From Bradyrhizobium sp. MOS003 (lineage in GTDB: Bacteria > Pseudomonadota > Alphaproteobacteria > Rhizobiales > Xanthobacteraceae), in NCBI RefSeq assembly GCF_003020125.1, contig NZ_PYFW01000009.1, positions 62,001-126,000 of the forward strand: a stretch of DNA of 64,000 nucleotides. Reading direction: 5' to 3'. A model generated the notes under the pieces. The model did not search any database and was not told the origin of the DNA. It saw nothing but the letters and a program-made list of their open reading frames with translations. The translations under genes and the position numbers were made by a program. Shown piece by piece: positions 18,754 to 27,288 of this stretch. The stretch's first letter is position 1, and every line of letters begins with the position of its first letter.

Positions 18754-18816
18754 AAGTGATTGATTTATATGGTGGGCTACCCCTCCTCCGTCTCCGCCTC
18801 AGCACCGGAAATTGAC

Positions 18817-19400
18817 TCAAGATACATTCGGAAACTCGACCTTGCAGCGAAGTCCGGCAGGTAGCTTGTTGTCGGGATTGGGCAATAGAGGCCGGATCCC
18901 GAAAGTGCCGCTTCGGGCGTCGATGAGAGGATCGATCACTTCGACCTTTGCGACGTAGCGGCCGCTGACCGGCGCTTCACCTGTCACTGCGGCCTCCATT
19001 CCCACTTTGATGGTACCGTACAGGGCGATGGGCACGAAGACCTCGACGTTGAGCGGATTGATCTGCGCAATCGTCATGATCGGCGCCTGATCGTAGGCAT
19101 ACTCCCCACCAAGGAGATTTCGTTCGGCCACCACGCCGTCGATGGGGCTCCTGACAGAACGTAGCTTCAGGACCTCCTCGGCCCGCAGCACTTCGAGCAG
19201 CGCGATGCGCAAATTGGCTTGCGCTTCCCGCAGATCCTGACTTGCCACGCCAAAGTCGGACTCGATCTCGTCGAGAGCCGCGGCCGAGGCTGCGCCCTTC
19301 GCCATGAGGAGACGGCGGCTGGCATCTGCTCGGTAAGAAAGTGAACACAGCGTCGCCTGATCGTTGCATTCGAAAGCGCCACCCCTGACGCCACAGCCGT
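18817..19400 (-). pseudogene. RND/HlyD-type membrane fusion protein, 5'-truncated remnant
   Basis: The C-terminal ~190 residues read as a periplasmic adaptor: helical hairpin (LDEIESDFGVASQDLREAQ), lipoyl half (VRSPIDGVVAERNLLGGE) and beta-barrel (INPLNVEVFVPIALYG), to the end VEFPNVS. The expected signal peptide and first lipoyl half are missing. The open frame continues upstream to 19587, but that part looks like non-coding sequence and not like an adaptor. No RND pump or ABC partner follows. It is most likely a broken gene next to the integrase remnant. Confidence 0.65.
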
Positions 19401-19569
19401 GAATTGCGGCAACGTGCTCACTGCGCAGTGCTGGACGGCTTATGCCCCGGGATGGACCAGACATGCGCCGAAACCAGGTTTCGGTAGATCGGAATGTTTT
19501 TGTGCGGGTGGATCGACAGAGGCCGACGCAGGCGCATCCCGTCGCCAACCCATTTGCCGCGGTTGACTT

Positions 19570-19597
19570 GTTATAACATTTGGGCAAATGTTCTAAC
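19570..19597. promoter_or_regulatory. Candidate GntR operator upstream of the sulfatase/importer operon
   Basis: A 28-bp near-perfect inverted repeat has 13-bp arms with one mismatch around a central GG: GTTATAACATTTG / CAAATGTTCTAAC. Each end carries an 8-mer of the form GTTnTAAC, itself palindromic and reminiscent of HutC-subfamily GntR half-sites. It lies 40 bases upstream of the binding-protein start and just after TTGACT (19563-19568), a possible -35 box. The operon encodes its own GntR/UTRA regulator, the natural candidate to bind here. Confidence 0.6.
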
Positions 19598-19636
19598 TAA
19601 CCGGAAAGTAAAAATCCGGATTTTCGGGAGGACCGC

Positions 19637-21031
19637 ATGCCGTCATTCACGCCGACGCGACGAACGCTACTCAAGACCGGAACCGCAGCCGCCGCTTTCG
19701 CGACAATTGGTCCGGCTTTACTCCGGCAAGCCTCAGCGCAGGATGCCGACCTCGCGCCTTACAAATCCGCTCAGATCGATTGGCAGCAGGTCTCGGGCGA
19801 GACCATCACAGTCGCCGTGATCCCGGCGAGCTATTTCGAAAACCTCATCACGCTGGCGCCGCAGTTCAAGGCACTCACCGGCATCGACGTCCGTTTCGAA
19901 AAGATTCCGCCGGCGCAGATCCGGCAGAAGAGCGTCATCGACCTGACCTCGAAAACCGGCACCTACGCGACCCATGCTGCGGATCCAATGTATTACGCGC
20001 TCTGTGCCGCCAACAAATGGGTCGAGCCGCTCGACACCTATCTGAACGACAAGTCGCTGACCGATCAGGTCTGGTTCAAGCTCGACGACATCATTCCGGC
20101 CTGGCGCAGCGCCAACGGCATCGACGGCAAGCTCTACGGCATGCCCTATGACGGCGAAGTCACCATTCAGGTCTATCGCAAGGACCTCTATGACGCGAAG
20201 GGCCTGAAGCCGGCCGACACGCTGGAAGCCTACATGTCGAACGCCGCGGCGTTGAATACCCCGAACGATCGCGTCTGGGGCGCAGCGCTGCGCGGTGTCG
20301 CCGGCGCCGGCCAGAACATGTACATCTATCCGTCGATCTTCCGTGAGTTCGGCGGCGAATGGATGAAGGGCGGCAAGCTCACCGTCAACGGCCCCGAAGC
20401 CGAGGCGGCGCTCGCCTGGTACGTCGATATCATGAAGAAGTACGCGCCGACGGCGGCTGCAAACTGGAACTGGCCCGACATCGCGGATGCGTTCTCGCAA
20501 GGAACGGTCGCAAGCTACATCGACGCGCATTCCTCGGCCTCCGTCATCAACAATCCCGAGAAGTCCAAGGTGATCGGCAAGGTTGCCTATGCACGCTGGC
20601 CGAAGGGCCCGTCGGGCAAGCGCACCACCTCGATCTGGAACTGGGGCTTCCCGATCAATTCCGCGCTGCCGGAGAAGAAGCGCAAGGCGACCTGGCTTTT
20701 CATCCAGTGGGCCACGAGCGCCGAGACCCAGGCGCGCACCGCGCATCGTTTCGCCGGCCCCACCAAACGCTCGGGCGTCAACCGCACGTCGGTGTGGAAG
20801 GATCCCGACTACATCAAGCTGATGAGCGGCTTTGGCGAAAACTTCGTGGAGGCCACGATGGGCGCTCTGCAGGAGGACACCGACGTCGACTGGCGTCCGC
20901 GCGTGCCGCAATGGCCGGCGATCGGTGATACCATGGCAACCGCGATCCAGTCGGCCCTCTCCGGCCAGGCCACGATCAAGGCCGCCTTGGACGATGCGCA
21001 ACGCCGGATCGAACCGATGATGCGCGGCTGA
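19637..21031 (+). CDS. ABC importer substrate-binding protein, family 1 (sugar-type), TAT-exported
   Basis: 464 residues. The N-terminus has a twin-arginine signal (TPTRRTLLKTG, Arg8-Arg9), a hydrophobic Ala-rich core and a likely cut after QASA (34). The mature protein matches extracellular solute-binding family 1 in size and style, e.g. the hinge and C-lobe stretch SIWNWGFPINS and LFIQWATSAETQ. It should capture the substrate in the periplasm and hand it to the two permeases that follow. GGGAGGA four bases before ATG gives a strong start. The substrate is probably a sulfated sugar or polyol, judging from the sulfatase downstream (inference). Confidence 0.9.
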   Translation: MPSFTPTRRTLLKTGTAAAAFATIGPALLRQASAQDADLAPYKSAQIDWQQVSGETITVAVIPASYFENLITLAPQFKALTGIDVRFEKIPPAQIRQKSVIDLTSKTGTYATHAADPMYYALCAANKWVEPLDTYLNDKSLTDQVWFKLDDIIPAWRSANGIDGKLYGMPYDGEVTIQVYRKDLYDAKGLKPADTLEAYMSNAAALNTPNDRVWGAALRGVAGAGQNMYIYPSIFREFGGEWMKGGKLTVNGPEAEAALAWYVDIMKKYAPTAAANWNWPDIADAFSQGTVASYIDAHSSASVINNPEKSKVIGKVAYARWPKGPSGKRTTSIWNWGFPINSALPEKKRKATWLFIQWATSAETQARTAHRFAGPTKRSGVNRTSVWKDPDYIKLMSGFGENFVEATMGALQEDTDVDWRPRVPQWPAIGDTMATAIQSALSGQATIKAALDDAQRRIEPMMRG

Positions 21032-21034
21032 GCC

Positions 21035-21970
21035 ATGGCGACGACAGCGGTGGCATCGGCCGGGATCGCGAGCGAGGCGCCTCGCAGCGATTTCGGCCGC
21101 GTCCTGGCACAGCGCGAGCGCCGGTTTGCGGCGGCCCTGCTTGCACCGGCGTTTCTCGCCCTGCTGGCTACGACGACGTTTCCGCTGCTCTTCCTGGTCT
21201 ATACCAGTGCGTTTCGGATGGATCTGGCGATGCCGTTCACCAACGGCTTCGTCGGGGTCGACAACTACCAAGTTCTCCTCTCCGACGAACGTTTCTGGAC
21301 CTCGCTGCTGGTGAGCCTCGTCTATACCGGCTCGACCGTTGCGCTTCAGGTCGTCATTGGCCTCGCGCTCGCCTTGCTGGTCATGGACATGAAGCGCGGC
21401 CAGGGCTGGTTCCGCGTCATCGCCATCTTGCCCGTGGTGCTGTCGCCGGCCGTGGTCGGCATGATCTGGCGTACCTTCATGCTGGCGCCGGAATTCGGCA
21501 TCGTGGATTTCCTCGCGATCAATGCGGGGCTCGGCAGCAAGAACTGGCTCGGCGATCCCACGCTCGCGATGGTCTCGGTGATCGCGATCCATACCTGGCA
21601 GTGGACGCCGTTCGCGTTCATGGTGCTGCTGGCATCGCTCGCCTCGCTGCCCGAGGATATCTACGAGGCAGCGCGGCTCGACCGCGCCTCCGCCTGGCAA
21701 CGCTTTCGCCGCATCACCCTGCCCTTGCTGCGCCCGGCGATCGTCATGGTCATCATCATGAGGACCATGGTGGCACTGACCGCGTTCGCGGCGATCTTCA
21801 CCGTCACGGCGGGCGGGCCCGGCACAGCGACCGAAATCCTCAATCTCTATGCCTACCGGAAATCCTTCACCGAACTGTCGATCGGCTACGGTTCTGCACT
21901 CGCGGTCGCCCTCCTGATCGTGACCATCGTCATCTCCGGCATCCTGTTCGCGATGCGGAGGGCGAAATGA
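21035..21970 (+). CDS. Sugar-type ABC importer permease (MalF/UgpA-like)
   Basis: 311-residue inner-membrane protein with six predicted helices. The cytoplasmic EAA loop, EAARLDRASAWQRFRRITLP, docks to the ATPase. The N-terminal LAPAFLALLATTTFPLLFLV helix and a periplasmic loop before the transport domain are typical of the MalF/UgpA branch. It starts three bases after the binding-protein stop and overlaps the second permease by four bases (ATGA). Confidence 0.92.
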   Translation: MATTAVASAGIASEAPRSDFGRVLAQRERRFAAALLAPAFLALLATTTFPLLFLVYTSAFRMDLAMPFTNGFVGVDNYQVLLSDERFWTSLLVSLVYTGSTVALQVVIGLALALLVMDMKRGQGWFRVIAILPVVLSPAVVGMIWRTFMLAPEFGIVDFLAINAGLGSKNWLGDPTLAMVSVIAIHTWQWTPFAFMVLLASLASLPEDIYEAARLDRASAWQRFRRITLPLLRPAIVMVIIMRTMVALTAFAAIFTVTAGGPGTATEILNLYAYRKSFTELSIGYGSALAVALLIVTIVISGILFAMRRAK

Positions 21971-22806
21971 CCGCAAAGCGCCTTCGCGTCTTCGCCCTGC
22001 TGGCGATCTCCATGGTTTTCCTGCTGGCCTGGGCGTTCCCCATCATCTGGAGCGTGCTGAACTCGCTCAAGACCGATTCCGACGTGCTGGCCTATCCGCC
22101 CAAGCTGGTGTTCGCGCCGACCCTGGACGCCTATCGCGACGTGCTGTTCGGCTCGGGATCGATCCTGCCGAACCTTCTTTCCAGCGCCATCATTTCGGTC
22201 GGCACCACCATCGTCACGATGCTGATGGCGGTGCCCGCGGCCTACGCGCTGGCGCGCCTGCGCTTTCGCGGTAAGAAGTTCGCGGGCTTCTACGTGCTCG
22301 CAACGCAGATGCTGCCGCCGGTCGGCATCATCATCCCCTACTTCCTGGTGCTGCGGAACATCGGCTGGATCGACACCTATCAGGGCATCATCCTGATCTA
22401 TCTGTCGTTCTCCCTGCCCTTCGCGATCTGGTTGCTGGTCTCCTATTTCGAGGACATTCCCTTCGAGATGGAAGAAGCCGCCTATCTCGACGGCGCCAGC
22501 CGGCTCAAAACCCTCTGGCGCATCATCATTCCGCAGGTCCGGGGCGGCATTGCCGTGACCGTGGTGTTCGTGTTCCTCAACGCGTGGAACGAATTCCTGT
22601 TCGCGGTCGTACTTAGCGGCAACACGGTACGTCCGGTCACGGTCGCCATGTTCAATTTCGTTTCCGTCGAACAGACATTGTGGGCCAAGCTCGCTGCAGT
22701 CTCGGTTCTCGCCATGCTTCCTGTCGTCGTCCTCGGTGTGGTCGCGCAGAAGCATATCGTGAAGGGCCTGACGGTCGGTGCAGTCAAAGGCGGAGGGCGC
22801 CGATGA
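21967..22806 (+). CDS. Sugar-type ABC importer permease (MalG/UgpE-like)
   Basis: 279 residues from ATG 21967, which overlaps the previous TGA. The open frame extends further upstream, but that extension lies inside the first permease gene. Six helices are predicted, with EAA loop EEAAYLDGASRLKTLWRI and the C-terminal helix pattern of MalG-type subunits (FVFLNAWNEFLFAVVLSG). It forms the heterodimeric channel with the upstream permease and overlaps the ATPase gene by four bases. Confidence 0.92.
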   Translation: MTAKRLRVFALLAISMVFLLAWAFPIIWSVLNSLKTDSDVLAYPPKLVFAPTLDAYRDVLFGSGSILPNLLSSAIISVGTTIVTMLMAVPAAYALARLRFRGKKFAGFYVLATQMLPPVGIIIPYFLVLRNIGWIDTYQGIILIYLSFSLPFAIWLLVSYFEDIPFEMEEAAYLDGASRLKTLWRIIIPQVRGGIAVTVVFVFLNAWNEFLFAVVLSGNTVRPVTVAMFNFVSVEQTLWAKLAAVSVLAMLPVVVLGVVAQKHIVKGLTVGAVKGGGRR

Positions 22807-23855
22807 GCGGCCAGGGTCAGGTCAGTTTTCGCAACATCGTCAAGATGCACGGCGAGTTCACCGCGCTGAAGGGCGTAAACTTCGACATCAAGCCGGGCGA
22901 GTTCTTCGCCCTGCTCGGGCCCTCGGGCTCGGGCAAGAGCACGACGCTGCGCATTCTCGCCGGTTTGGATGCGCCGACAGCCGGCCGCGTGCTGATCGAC
23001 GACAAGGATGTCACCTCGACCGACGCACGCGACCGCGACATCGCCATGGTGTTCCAGAGCTACGCGCTCTATCCGCACATGACAGTGGCCGAGAACATCG
23101 CCTTCCCCCTGGAAATGGCGAAGCTGCCGAAGGCCGATATCGCGCCTGCGGTCAAGGACGCCGCGCGCAAGGTGAAGATCGACCATTTGCTCGACCGCAA
23201 GCCCGGCCAGCTCTCGGGCGGCCAGCAGCAGCGCTGCGCGCTGGCCCGCGCCATCGTGCGCAAGGCCCGCCTGTTCCTGCTCGACGAGCCCCTGTCCAAC
23301 CTCGACGCCAAGCTGCGGCTGGAAACCCGCGCAGAGCTGAAGAAGCTGCAGCGCTCGCTCGGCGTCACCGCCGTCTACGTCACGCACGATCAGGAAGAGG
23401 CCATGACGCTCGCGGATCGCATGGCGGTGTTCATGTCAGGCGAGATCCAGCAGGTCGGCACGCCCGCCGAGGTGTTCGCGCGTCCGAACTCGATCGACAT
23501 TGCCGGTTTCATCGGCAATCCCCCCATGAACCTCATCCCGGCCCGCTACGTGAACGGCGACGTCATTGTCGCGGGCCATCGTTTCAAGACGACGAGCACG
23601 ACCGCGGGTGATCGCGATGTGGTGGTCGGGCTTCGTCCCGGCGCCCTGCGCATGACGGAAGGCGGCCTCAGCGCGCGCGTCGACCTCATCGAGGACCTCG
23701 GCGATACCGCTGTGCTCGACCTCGACTGCGCCGGCACCATGATCCGCATGCGCGTCTCCGACGGCAACATTCCCGCCGAAGGCGACACGATCTCGATCTC
23801 CTCACGCCCGCAGGATATTCACCTGTTCGACCCAGCGACACGCATGCGGCTCTGA
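22803..23855 (+). CDS. Sugar-type ABC importer ATPase (UgpC/MsmK-like, with TOBE-type C-terminus)
   Basis: 350 residues from ATG 22803, inside the ATGA overlap with the permease gene. Walker A GPSGSGKST (39-47), signature LSGGQQQR (137-144), Walker B LFLLDEPLSNLD (157-168) and the THDQEEAM switch region are intact. About 110 further residues (PARYVNGDVIVAGHRF onward) form the MalK-like regulatory/TOBE region. Such ATPases energise uptake of sugars or sugar phosphates. Confidence 0.94.
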   Translation: MSGQGQVSFRNIVKMHGEFTALKGVNFDIKPGEFFALLGPSGSGKSTTLRILAGLDAPTAGRVLIDDKDVTSTDARDRDIAMVFQSYALYPHMTVAENIAFPLEMAKLPKADIAPAVKDAARKVKIDHLLDRKPGQLSGGQQQRCALARAIVRKARLFLLDEPLSNLDAKLRLETRAELKKLQRSLGVTAVYVTHDQEEAMTLADRMAVFMSGEIQQVGTPAEVFARPNSIDIAGFIGNPPMNLIPARYVNGDVIVAGHRFKTTSTTAGDRDVVVGLRPGALRMTEGGLSARVDLIEDLGDTAVLDLDCAGTMIRMRVSDGNIPAEGDTISISSRPQDIHLFDPATRMRL

Positions 23856-23859
23856 CACC

Positions 23860-24633
23860 ATGGCTGTTCAAACGCGCAAGAAGAAGCCCGCACCGCTGGG
23901 CAGTGATGTGACCGGGGAAAGCTCAACGCCCCTGCACATCCAGATCCGGGAATCCATCCGCAACCAGGTGCGTGACGGCAAGCTGATCGACGAGACCGGC
24001 CGCCTCATGACCGAAGCCGAACTCGGCCGTCATTTCGGCGTCAGCCGGATCACCATCCGCAACGCCATCGCGCCCCTCGTGAACGAAGGCATGTTCGACC
24101 GCTCGCGCGGCCGCGGCACCTTCCTGCGCTCGAACCAGCCCGAGAACTGGGTCGGCCATCTCATGGGTTTTTCGGAAACCATCCGCGACGCCGGCTACCA
24201 AGCCGGTGCAAAGATCCTGCAGCAGGGCATGACCAACCGCCACGATCCCGCCGTTCGCGAGCAGCTTCGCGAGCGGGCCGTCTGGCAGCTTCGACGTCTC
24301 CGCTTCGCGGACGACACGCCGATCGCGATCGAGCACGCGTTTTATCCGCCGGACATCGGTCTCGAGCTCGAGAAGCGCGACCTGGTCTCGATCCTGATGT
24401 ATCGCGTCTTCGAGGATGAGCTCGGGCTCACCATCAAGGACGCGCAGCAGACCATCAGCGCCGATCTCGCTGACGCCAGCAGCGCCAAGCTGCTGGGCGT
24501 GAAGGTCGGCTCGCCCCTGCTCGCCATCGAACGCGTCACCTTCGGCAAGGACGGACGGGCGCTCGAGCTGCTGCGTGCCGTCTATCTGCCGAAATATTTC
24601 CGCCTCAGCATCAGCCTGACGCGCCGCCACTGA
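23860..24633 (+). CDS. GntR-family transcriptional regulator with UTRA domain
   Basis: 257 residues. The N-terminal winged helix has the recognition region TEAELGRHFGVSRITIRNAI (51-70) and wing RGRGTFLRS. The C-terminal UTRA ligand-binding domain ends LLRAVYLPKYFRLSISL, placing it in the HutC/FarR subfamily. It lies within the importer-sulfatase operon, five bases after the ATPase gene. It likely represses the operon through the inverted repeat at 19570-19597 until an inducer, perhaps the transported substrate or its desulfated product, binds. Confidence 0.9.
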   Translation: MAVQTRKKKPAPLGSDVTGESSTPLHIQIRESIRNQVRDGKLIDETGRLMTEAELGRHFGVSRITIRNAIAPLVNEGMFDRSRGRGTFLRSNQPENWVGHLMGFSETIRDAGYQAGAKILQQGMTNRHDPAVREQLRERAVWQLRRLRFADDTPIAIEHAFYPPDIGLELEKRDLVSILMYRVFEDELGLTIKDAQQTISADLADASSAKLLGVKVGSPLLAIERVTFGKDGRALELLRAVYLPKYFRLSISLTRRH

Positions 24634-24665
24634 CAACGCCACACGTCAATAACGAGGACACGAAC

Positions 24666-26309
24666 ATGCCGAATGGCGCAAAGACCCCGGACAGCCCTAA
24701 CATCCTGCTCATCCTCAACGACGACATGGGCTTTTCGGACATCGGCTGTTACGGCGGCGAGATCCAGACGCCGAACCTCGATCGGCTTGCGGCCAATGGC
24801 TTGCGCTATTCGCAGTTCTACAACACCGCCCGCTGCAGCCCCTCGCGTGCCTCACTGCTCACCGGCCTGCATCCGCACCAGACCGGCATCGGCATCCTTA
24901 CCTACAGCAACGGCCCGGAGGGCTATGCCGGCAATCTGAACAAGAGCTGCGTGACCATTGCCGAGGCCCTGAAGAGCAGGAACTACACGTCCTATCTCAG
25001 CGGCAAATGGCACATCGCCAGCAGCCTGACGGAGCCGACCGACGCGTGGCCGATGCAGCGTGGCTTTGATCATTTCTACGGCACCATCATCGGCGCCGGC
25101 AGCTTCTATCATCCGAACACGCTGACGCGCGGCAACGAAAACATCGAGCACGAGGCCGAGAAAGATCCGTCGTTCTTCTACACCGACGCGATCAGCGATC
25201 AGGCTGCGGCCTTCATCCGCCAGCACAAGTCGGAAAAGCCCGACGCCCCGTTCTTCCAGTACGTCGCCTACACGGCGCCGCACTGGCCGCTCCATGCCCA
25301 CGACGAGGATATCGCCAAGTACAAGGGGCGCTTCGATGCGGGCTGGGACAGGCTGCGCGAAGAGCGCCTCAAGCGCCTCGTCGATGACGGTATCATCCAT
25401 CCGAACTGGCGCCTCACCGATCGCGATCCGACCCAACCGCCGTGGAGCGACGCGGAGCAACGCGAATGGACGCTGCGCTGCATGGAAGTCTACGCAGCCC
25501 AGATCGATCGCATGGACCAGGGCATCGGCCGGATCCTGAAGGCGCTGGAAGAGACCGGCCAGATGGACAACACGCTGATCATTTTCCTGTCCGACAACGG
25601 CGCCTGCGCCGAGGACATTCCGGAGGGGGTCACCGCGAAAGAGCTGGTCGACCAGCTCATGATCGCGCAGGCAAAGACCCGCGACGGCAGGTCGGTGCGC
25701 TTCGGCAACGATCCGAGCCTCATGCCCGGCGCCGAAGACACCTATCAGAGCTATGGTACGGCCTGGGCCAATCTCTCCAACACGCCGTTTCGGCTCTACA
25801 AGCACTGGATCCACGAAGGCGGCATCGCGACGCCGTTCATCGTGCACTGGCCACGCGGCATCTCCGAAAAAGGCGGCCTGCGGCACAATCCAAGCCAGCT
25901 CACGGATGTGATGGCGACCATCCTCGACGTCACCGGCGCCACCTATCCCAAGGAGTATAACGGCAACGCGATCCTGCCCTGCGAAGGCGAGAGTTTGGTG
26001 CCGTCATTCGCCTCAGCCTATGGCAACCGTGGGCCGCTGTTCTGGGAGCACGAGGGCAATGCGGCCGTGCGCGTCGGCAAGTGGAAGCTGGTCCGAAAGT
26101 ATCCCGGCCCCTGGGAGCTCTACGATATGGAGATGGATCGTACCGAGATGAACGATCTGGCCGCGCAACATCCAGATCGCGTCCGCGAGATGACGGCTCA
26201 GTATCAGCAATGGGCGAACCGTTGCGGCGTGATCCCGCGCGAGAAGATTCTCGAGCTGATGGAGGCGGAAGGCGGCACCGCCTTCTGGGAGGAAGAGAAG
26301 CAGAAATAG
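24666..26309 (+). CDS. Sulfatase (type I, formylglycine-dependent), cytoplasmic
   Basis: 547-residue sulfatase of the arylsulfatase/alkaline-phosphatase superfamily, hydrolysing sulfate esters. The modification motif CSPSR (Cys57-Arg61), followed by ASLLTG, marks the cysteine converted to formylglycine. Metal and active-site positions visible are Asp19-Asp20, SGKWH (Lys114, His116), the HWPLHAH region (206-212) and LSDNGA (Asp310, Asn311). There is no signal peptide, unlike most secreted sulfatases, which fits hydrolysis after import by the ABC system encoded just upstream. GAGGAC lies before the ATG. The activating enzyme is the next gene. Alternative substrates such as an aryl, sugar or choline sulfate cannot be separated by sequence reading. 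Confidence 0.92.
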   Translation: MPNGAKTPDSPNILLILNDDMGFSDIGCYGGEIQTPNLDRLAANGLRYSQFYNTARCSPSRASLLTGLHPHQTGIGILTYSNGPEGYAGNLNKSCVTIAEALKSRNYTSYLSGKWHIASSLTEPTDAWPMQRGFDHFYGTIIGAGSFYHPNTLTRGNENIEHEAEKDPSFFYTDAISDQAAAFIRQHKSEKPDAPFFQYVAYTAPHWPLHAHDEDIAKYKGRFDAGWDRLREERLKRLVDDGIIHPNWRLTDRDPTQPPWSDAEQREWTLRCMEVYAAQIDRMDQGIGRILKALEETGQMDNTLIIFLSDNGACAEDIPEGVTAKELVDQLMIAQAKTRDGRSVRFGNDPSLMPGAEDTYQSYGTAWANLSNTPFRLYKHWIHEGGIATPFIVHWPRGISEKGGLRHNPSQLTDVMATILDVTGATYPKEYNGNAILPCEGESLVPSFASAYGNRGPLFWEHEGNAAVRVGKWKLVRKYPGPWELYDMEMDRTEMNDLAAQHPDRVREMTAQYQQWANRCGVIPREKILELMEAEGGTAFWEEEKQK

Positions 26310-26312
26310 GGC

Positions 26313-27287
26313 ATGACCGGGGATCGCTCACATTGTTGCACCCTGCGCACCGCCGGCAATGAACCGGCGGCCGGCATCGACGCGCAAGTCACGGTCCTTC
26401 CGAGTCCAACCCCGATCCCGCGCCGCTGGAGCTCACTGATCGGCGGAACGTTCCACATGGGATCCGCCGACGGGGGCTTTGTCGAGGACGGCGAAGGTCC
26501 GGTGCGGCTCGTCACGCTGTCGCCGTTTGCCATTGCCTGCTACACCGTGAGCAATCTGCAATTCGGCGACTTCGTCCGGGCCACGGGCTACACGACGGAT
26601 GCCGAGCGCTACGGCTGGAGCTTTGTCTTCGAGGGGCTCGTGACCGAAGCGACGCGCACCGCGCACACGATGCGCGTCCAGGACACGCCATGGTGGATCC
26701 CGGTGACGCGGGCTTATTGGGCGCAGCCGGAAGGACCGACCAGCAGCATCCTTGACCGGCTCGATCATCCCGTCGTCCACGTCTCCTGGAACGACGCGGA
26801 GGCTTACTGCCAATGGTCCGGCACGCGCCTGCCGACCGAAGCGGAATGGGAGATGGCCGCGCGCGGCGGGTTGGACCAGGCCGCCTATCCCTGGGGCAAC
26901 GCGCTGCAGCCCGACGGCGAGCATCGCTGCAACATCTGGCAGGGCAACTTTCCCGACGGCAACACCGTAGACGATGGCTATTTCGGCACGGCTCCCGTTC
27001 ACGCTTTCGTGCCCAACGGATATGGCCTGCACAATGTCGCCGGAAATGTCTGGGAATGGTGCCAGGACTATTTTTCGCCGAGCTATCACCGCCTCACGCC
27101 ATCGCGAGACCCCTTGAACCGCGAGCCAGCTCCCAGGCGATCGATGCGTGGCGGATCCTTCCTCTGCCACGAATCCTACTGCAATCGCTACCGGGTCGCG
27201 GCGCGAAGCTCCAATACGCCCGACTCCGCGTCGAGCAATATCGGCTTCCGCGTCGTGCGCATCGAGCCGCTGCGGGATCCTGCATAG
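26313..27287 (+). CDS. Formylglycine-generating enzyme (sulfatase-modifying factor)
   Basis: 324 residues with the FGE/SUMF1 fold: SLIGGTFHMGS (about 41-51), RLPTEAEWEMAARGG (172-186), YPWGN, NVAGNVWEWCQD (241-252) and RGGSFLCHESYCNRYRVAAR near the end. Cys285 and Cys290 have the spacing of the two catalytic copper-binding cysteines of true FGEs, which many FGE-like proteins lack. The enzyme oxidises the cysteine in CxPSR to formylglycine, here very likely that of the sulfatase four bases upstream. No signal peptide is seen, consistent with cytoplasmic maturation. Confidence 0.92.
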   Translation: MTGDRSHCCTLRTAGNEPAAGIDAQVTVLPSPTPIPRRWSSLIGGTFHMGSADGGFVEDGEGPVRLVTLSPFAIACYTVSNLQFGDFVRATGYTTDAERYGWSFVFEGLVTEATRTAHTMRVQDTPWWIPVTRAYWAQPEGPTSSILDRLDHPVVHVSWNDAEAYCQWSGTRLPTEAEWEMAARGGLDQAAYPWGNALQPDGEHRCNIWQGNFPDGNTVDDGYFGTAPVHAFVPNGYGLHNVAGNVWEWCQDYFSPSYHRLTPSRDPLNREPAPRRSMRGGSFLCHESYCNRYRVAARSSNTPDSASSNIGFRVVRIEPLRDPA

Positions 27288-27288
27288 G

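Noticed and set aside
18250..18820. tRNA attachment target next to the integrase remnant
   Set aside because: No tRNA sequence could be recognised on either side of either integrase remnant.
19733..21976. Long - strand open frame (747 codons)
   Set aside because: It lies antisense to the binding-protein and permease genes, whose protein families are unmistakable. Its text is His/Arg/Asp-rich shadow typical of high-GC DNA.
24852..25886. - strand frame opposite the sulfatase gene
   Set aside because: Sulfatase motifs on the + strand are complete; the reverse text is a shadow.
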